Assembly: GCF_014359905.1 (NCBI RefSeq)
Contig: NZ_JACIYP010000056.1
Location: 1-35,128 of the forward strand
Length of the DNA: 35,128 nt
DNA from: Hoeflea sp.
GTDB lineage: Bacteria; Pseudomonadota; Alphaproteobacteria; Rhizobiales; Rhizobiaceae
Reading direction: 5' to 3'
Made by a program: the position numbers and the translations under genes. This document shows positions 32,582 through 35,128 of this stretch, piece by piece. The notes beneath the pieces were generated by a model. The model searched no databases. It was not told where the DNA came from and was given only the letters and a program-made list of their open reading frames with translations. The number at the start of each line of letters is the position of its first letter. Position 1 is the stretch's first letter.

Positions 32582-32744
32582 CTCTTCGCCCTCCCGGTTT
32601 CGCCGCCATTGGGGCTGATCTAGACATGAACCGGTCGATCCACAAGCCGCGAGAACCAAGACACGGCTCCGCGGCACCTCTTCCCCTTGACGCGGGGGAG
32701 GCAAATGATGACATTGGTGGTCAGGAAATGAAGGACAAGTCGCG

Positions 32745-33758
32745 ATGACAGACACCCTCAACCCGGCCATGATGGACCCGTTCGGCCGGTCGGTGACCTA
32801 TCTCCGGGTTTCGGTGACGGACCGCTGCGATTTCCGCTGCACCTATTGCATGGCGGAAAACATGACGTTTCTGCCCAAGAAGGACCTGCTGACGCTCGAG
32901 GAGCTCGAACGGCTCTGCACCGTGTTCGTGGAAAAAGGCGTGCGCAAGATCCGGCTGACCGGCGGCGAACCGCTGGTGCGCAAGAACATCATGCATCTGG
33001 TCAGGCAGCTCGGCCGCCATATCGACGCCGGTCGCATGGACGAACTGACGCTGACCACCAATGGCTCCCAGCTCGCCCGTTTCGCACCTGAGCTTTACGA
33101 CTGCGGCGTGCGCCGCATCAATGTTTCCATCGATACGCTCGATCCCGACAAGTTCCGCAAGATCACCCGCTGGGGCGAGCTCGACAAGGTGCTCGAAGGA
33201 GTCCGCGCCGCCCAGGCCGCAGGACTGAAGATCAAGATCAACGCTGTGGCGCTCAAGGATTTCAACGACACGGAAATCCCCGAAATGCTCAGATGGGCCC
33301 ATGGCCAGGGCATGGACATGACCGTCATCGAGACCATGCCGATGGGCGAGATCGACGAGGACCGCACCGACCAGTACCTGCCGCTGTCCCAACTGCGGAG
33401 CAATCTCGAGCGCCAGTTCACGCTCGACGACATTCCGTTCAACACGGGCGGTCCGGCGCGCTATGTGAGGATCAAGGAGACCGGCGGCAAGCTGGGCTTC
33501 ATCACCCCGATGACCCATAATTTCTGCGAGAGCTGCAACCGCGTCCGCCTCACCTGCACCGGAACGCTCTATATGTGCCTGGGTCAGGACGACGCCTCGG
33601 ATCTGCGCGGGCCCCTGCGGGCATCGGAAGGCAACGAACTGCTTTCCGCAGCCATCGACGAGGCCATCACCCGCAAGCCCAAGGGGCATGACTTCATCAT
33701 CGACCGCACCACCAGGCAGCCCGCCGTCGCCCGCCACATGAGTGTCACCGGCGGCTAA
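32745..33758 (+). CDS. moaA: GTP 3',8-cyclase MoaA (molybdenum cofactor synthesis)
   Basis: A 337-residue radical SAM enzyme that converts GTP to 3',8-cyclo-dihydro-GTP, the first step of molybdopterin synthesis. The SAM-binding [4Fe-4S] cluster motif CDFRCTYC gives C28, C32 and C35. The C-terminal cluster is C261, C264 and C278 in [21 protein letters not shown]. The protein ends in the required Gly-Gly (SVTGG), which is essential in characterised MoaA proteins. AAGGA lies 9 bases upstream of the ATG. No other moa, mob or mod gene follows. I see no clear Moco riboswitch in the leader. Confidence 0.97.
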   Translation: MTDTLNPAMMDPFGRSVTYLRVSVTDRCDFRCTYCMAENMTFLPKKDLLTLEELERLCTVFVEKGVRKIRLTGGEPLVRKNIMHLVRQLGRHIDAGRMDELTLTTNGSQLARFAPELYDCGVRRINVSIDTLDPDKFRKITRWGELDKVLEGVRAAQAAGLKIKINAVALKDFNDTEIPEMLRWAHGQGMDMTVIETMPMGEIDEDRTDQYLPLSQLRSNLERQFTLDDIPFNTGGPARYVRIKETGGKLGFITPMTHNFCESCNRVRLTCTGTLYMCLGQDDASDLRGPLRASEGNELLSAAIDEAITRKPKGHDFIIDRTTRQPAVARHMSVTGG

Positions 33759-33955
33759 GCGATCACGGCAGATCCGGAGCATTCCCTATGTTGTGCAGTC
33801 GTCTGCGGCGGCATCGCCAGCCTGTGTGCGACGCTCAATCGAACGATCGATATTGCTGATGATTGGACTGCCTCGGAGCGGCTGTGTCGCGATCCGCAAC
33901 AATGCTAGGTTTCGGCTGAGCCAGCGATTCCCTGCCGGCAAAGACCGGATGCAAG

Positions 33956-34864
33956 ATGGCCATGACCCCCAATATGCGCGGCGCATTGTTCATGTCCCTG
34001 TCGATGGCGGGGTTCACGGTCAATGATGCGATCTTCAAGCTTCTGACACAGGATCTGAGCATCGCGCAGCTGATGTTCATGCGGGGCGTTGTCGCCTCCA
34101 CGCTGATCTATCTGCTGGCCCGCCACCGCCGGGCGCTGCGCCCGCTCCGCATCCTGCTCGATCGATGGATCGCACTGCGGGTTCTGGGCGAACTGGGCGG
34201 CACGCTGACTTTCCTGGCCGGGCTCACCCAGATCCCTATCGCCAATGCGTCGGCGATCCTGCAGGCGCTGCCGCTGGCCGTCACCATGGGGGCTGCGATC
34301 TTCCTGTCCGAACCGGTCGGGTGGCGGCGGTGGGCTGCAATCCTGACCGGCTTTGCCGGAATCCTGATCATCGTCAGGCCCGGCTTCGAAGGCTTCTCGC
34401 CCTATGCCCTGATGATCGTGGGAACGGTGATGTTCGCCACCGTGCGCGATATCGCCACGCGCAAGGTGGATTCGGCCGTTCCCTCCCTGTTCCTGTCAAC
34501 CGTCACAGCGGTCGCCGTGACACTGGCAGGCTTCGTGCTGATCTGGCCGATGGGCGGCTGGAAGCCGGTCAGCGGATCGGAGCTCGCGCTGGTCAGCCTC
34601 GCCGCCTGCCTGGTGCTGATCGGCTACCAGTTCATCATCATGTCGATGCGCGAGGGCGAGATCTCGTTTGTCGCGCCCTTCCGTTACACAAGCCTGCTCT
34701 GGGCGTTGCTGATGGGCATACTTCTGTTTGGCGAATACCCGGATATGTACATGATCATCGGCAGCGCCATTGTCATCGGCTCCGGCCTGTACACGCTTTA
34801 TCGCGAACGCATCAAGAGCAGCGCCAAGCCGGCAAGTCGCGCGGCGCCGCGTCATTCGCCCTGA
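33956..34864 (+). CDS. EamA-family DMT transporter
   Basis: A 302-residue membrane protein with about ten helices in two EamA repeats (residues about 8-140 and 150-285). Recognisable family features include FTVNDAIFKLL, QLMFMRGVVASTLIYLLA, ANASAILQALPLAVTMGAAIFLSEPVGWRRW and PFRYTSLLWALLMGILLFGEYPD. These resemble drug/metabolite or amino-acid exporters such as RhtA-like proteins. The start could be 33956 or ATG 33962; neither has a strong ribosome site. The 197-bp gap after moaA makes co-transcription uncertain. The substrate is unknown. Confidence 0.9.
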   Translation: MAMTPNMRGALFMSLSMAGFTVNDAIFKLLTQDLSIAQLMFMRGVVASTLIYLLARHRRALRPLRILLDRWIALRVLGELGGTLTFLAGLTQIPIANASAILQALPLAVTMGAAIFLSEPVGWRRWAAILTGFAGILIIVRPGFEGFSPYALMIVGTVMFATVRDIATRKVDSAVPSLFLSTVTAVAVTLAGFVLIWPMGGWKPVSGSELALVSLAACLVLIGYQFIIMSMREGEISFVAPFRYTSLLWALLMGILLFGEYPDMYMIIGSAIVIGSGLYTLYRERIKSSAKPASRAAPRHSP

Positions 34865-34882
34865 ACCGCAGTCCCGGCGCGA

Positions 34883-35104
34883 TCAGGTCCGTCCGCCTTG
34901 GGAACCGGCGGGCAGGTCTTCCTGGGAAGGCCCCTGGGTGCGCGCGTGCGGGTCCTGATCAGGAGCCGCACTGCTTCCAATCTCTTCCCGCGCCTCTCTC
35001 ACCAGCGCGTCCGTCTCCCATTGCAGCAGCAATTTGACATGCATGCACTCTCCCCAGAGTGCATTGCAGAATGGGCATTGGTCGATTTCGTCACCACCTG
35101 GCAT
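34883..35104 (-). CDS. Small Cys-rich hypothetical protein with C2CH putative metal site
   Basis: A 73-residue frame read from ATG 35104 with GAGGGG close upstream. Its N-terminal third, CPFCNALWGECMHVKLLLQW, has Cys10, Cys13, Cys20 and His22 spaced like a small zinc site (CPFC then WGECMH) followed by an amphipathic helix, and the C-terminal half is a disordered-looking charged tail. I recall no named family. The gene is convergent with the EamA transporter with an 18-bp gap. Support is the ribosome site and non-random residue pattern, so reality as a gene is likely but not certain. Confidence 0.6.
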   Translation of the reverse strand: MPGGDEIDQCPFCNALWGECMHVKLLLQWETDALVREAREEIGSSAAPDQDPHARTQGPSQEDLPAGSQGGRT

Positions 35105-35128
35105 GTACCCCTCATCGCGTCCCGGCCC

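Noticed and set aside
1..35128. tRNA/rRNA genes, CRISPR arrays, insertion sequences, prophage or defence genes
   Set aside because: No cloverleaf-like segment, spacer-repeat periodicity, transposase or integrase motif was seen on either strand on reading; small RNAs cannot be excluded without a covariance-model search.

Overview
The window reads as chromosomal DNA of a GC-rich alphaproteobacterium, most likely in the Rhizobiales (Rhizobium/Hoeflea/Phyllobacterium-like). This rests on gene content and protein style: a short FrcA-type single-domain sugar ABC ATPase, an HWE/HisKA_2 histidine kinase, DUF2478 and DUF971 proteins, a PhnE pair, and intergenic palindromes. I cannot fix the genus from sequence alone. 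I see no rRNA, tRNA, CRISPR array, insertion sequence, integrase or phage gene. Coding density is high (33 protein genes). The window looks like core and metabolic chromosome rather than an island.

Layout. (1) 1-4.3 kb: the 3' end of a CHAD-domain gene, a palindromic repeat, the divergent bdcR/bdcA pair, a CDF metal exporter with a natural His6 N-terminus, and a truncated-haemoglobin protein that ends in a SAP-like module. (2) 4.3-8.5 kb: a LacI regulator divergent from a sugar-type ABC importer (binding protein, permease, ATPase), with a perfect 20-bp operator between them. (3) 8.5-13.1 kb: a PHO box followed by phnD-phnC-phnE-phnE and a translationally coupled HAD-IIA hydrolase. (4) 13.2-15.2 kb: a chemoreceptor with a C-terminal CheR/CheB tether. 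(5) 15.4-20.7 kb: PEP synthase and 6-phosphofructokinase-2 facing a convergent L-lactate dehydrogenase and, behind it, a DUF2478 gene. FNR/FixK-like boxes lie at promoter-like positions upstream of both ppsA and ldh. (6) 20.9-30.0 kb: a YcbB-type L,D-transpeptidase, an AraC regulator divergent from an HWE kinase, an ACR3 arsenite exporter, class I fumarase, a GGDEF protein and a small ErfK/YkuD L,D-transpeptidase. (7) 30-35.1 kb: a hydrolase/flavoprotein pair divergent from a MarR regulator, DUF971 divergent from moaA, an EamA exporter, and a small Cys-rich protein.

How the parts fit. Several units are self-contained regulator-plus-target modules with a visible operator in the shared intergenic region: LacI/ABC, MarR/hydrolase, BdcR/BdcA, and possibly AraC/kinase. 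Both ABC operons share one design: a GC-rich hairpin plus T-tract directly after the binding-protein gene, which should make binding protein more abundant than the membrane components. The strongest system-level signal is the inferred low-oxygen carbon module (ppsA, pfkB, ldh). It is supported by two independent FNR-like sites whose distances to candidate -10 elements are close to the class II spacing. The most unusual single protein is the haemoglobin-SAP fusion.
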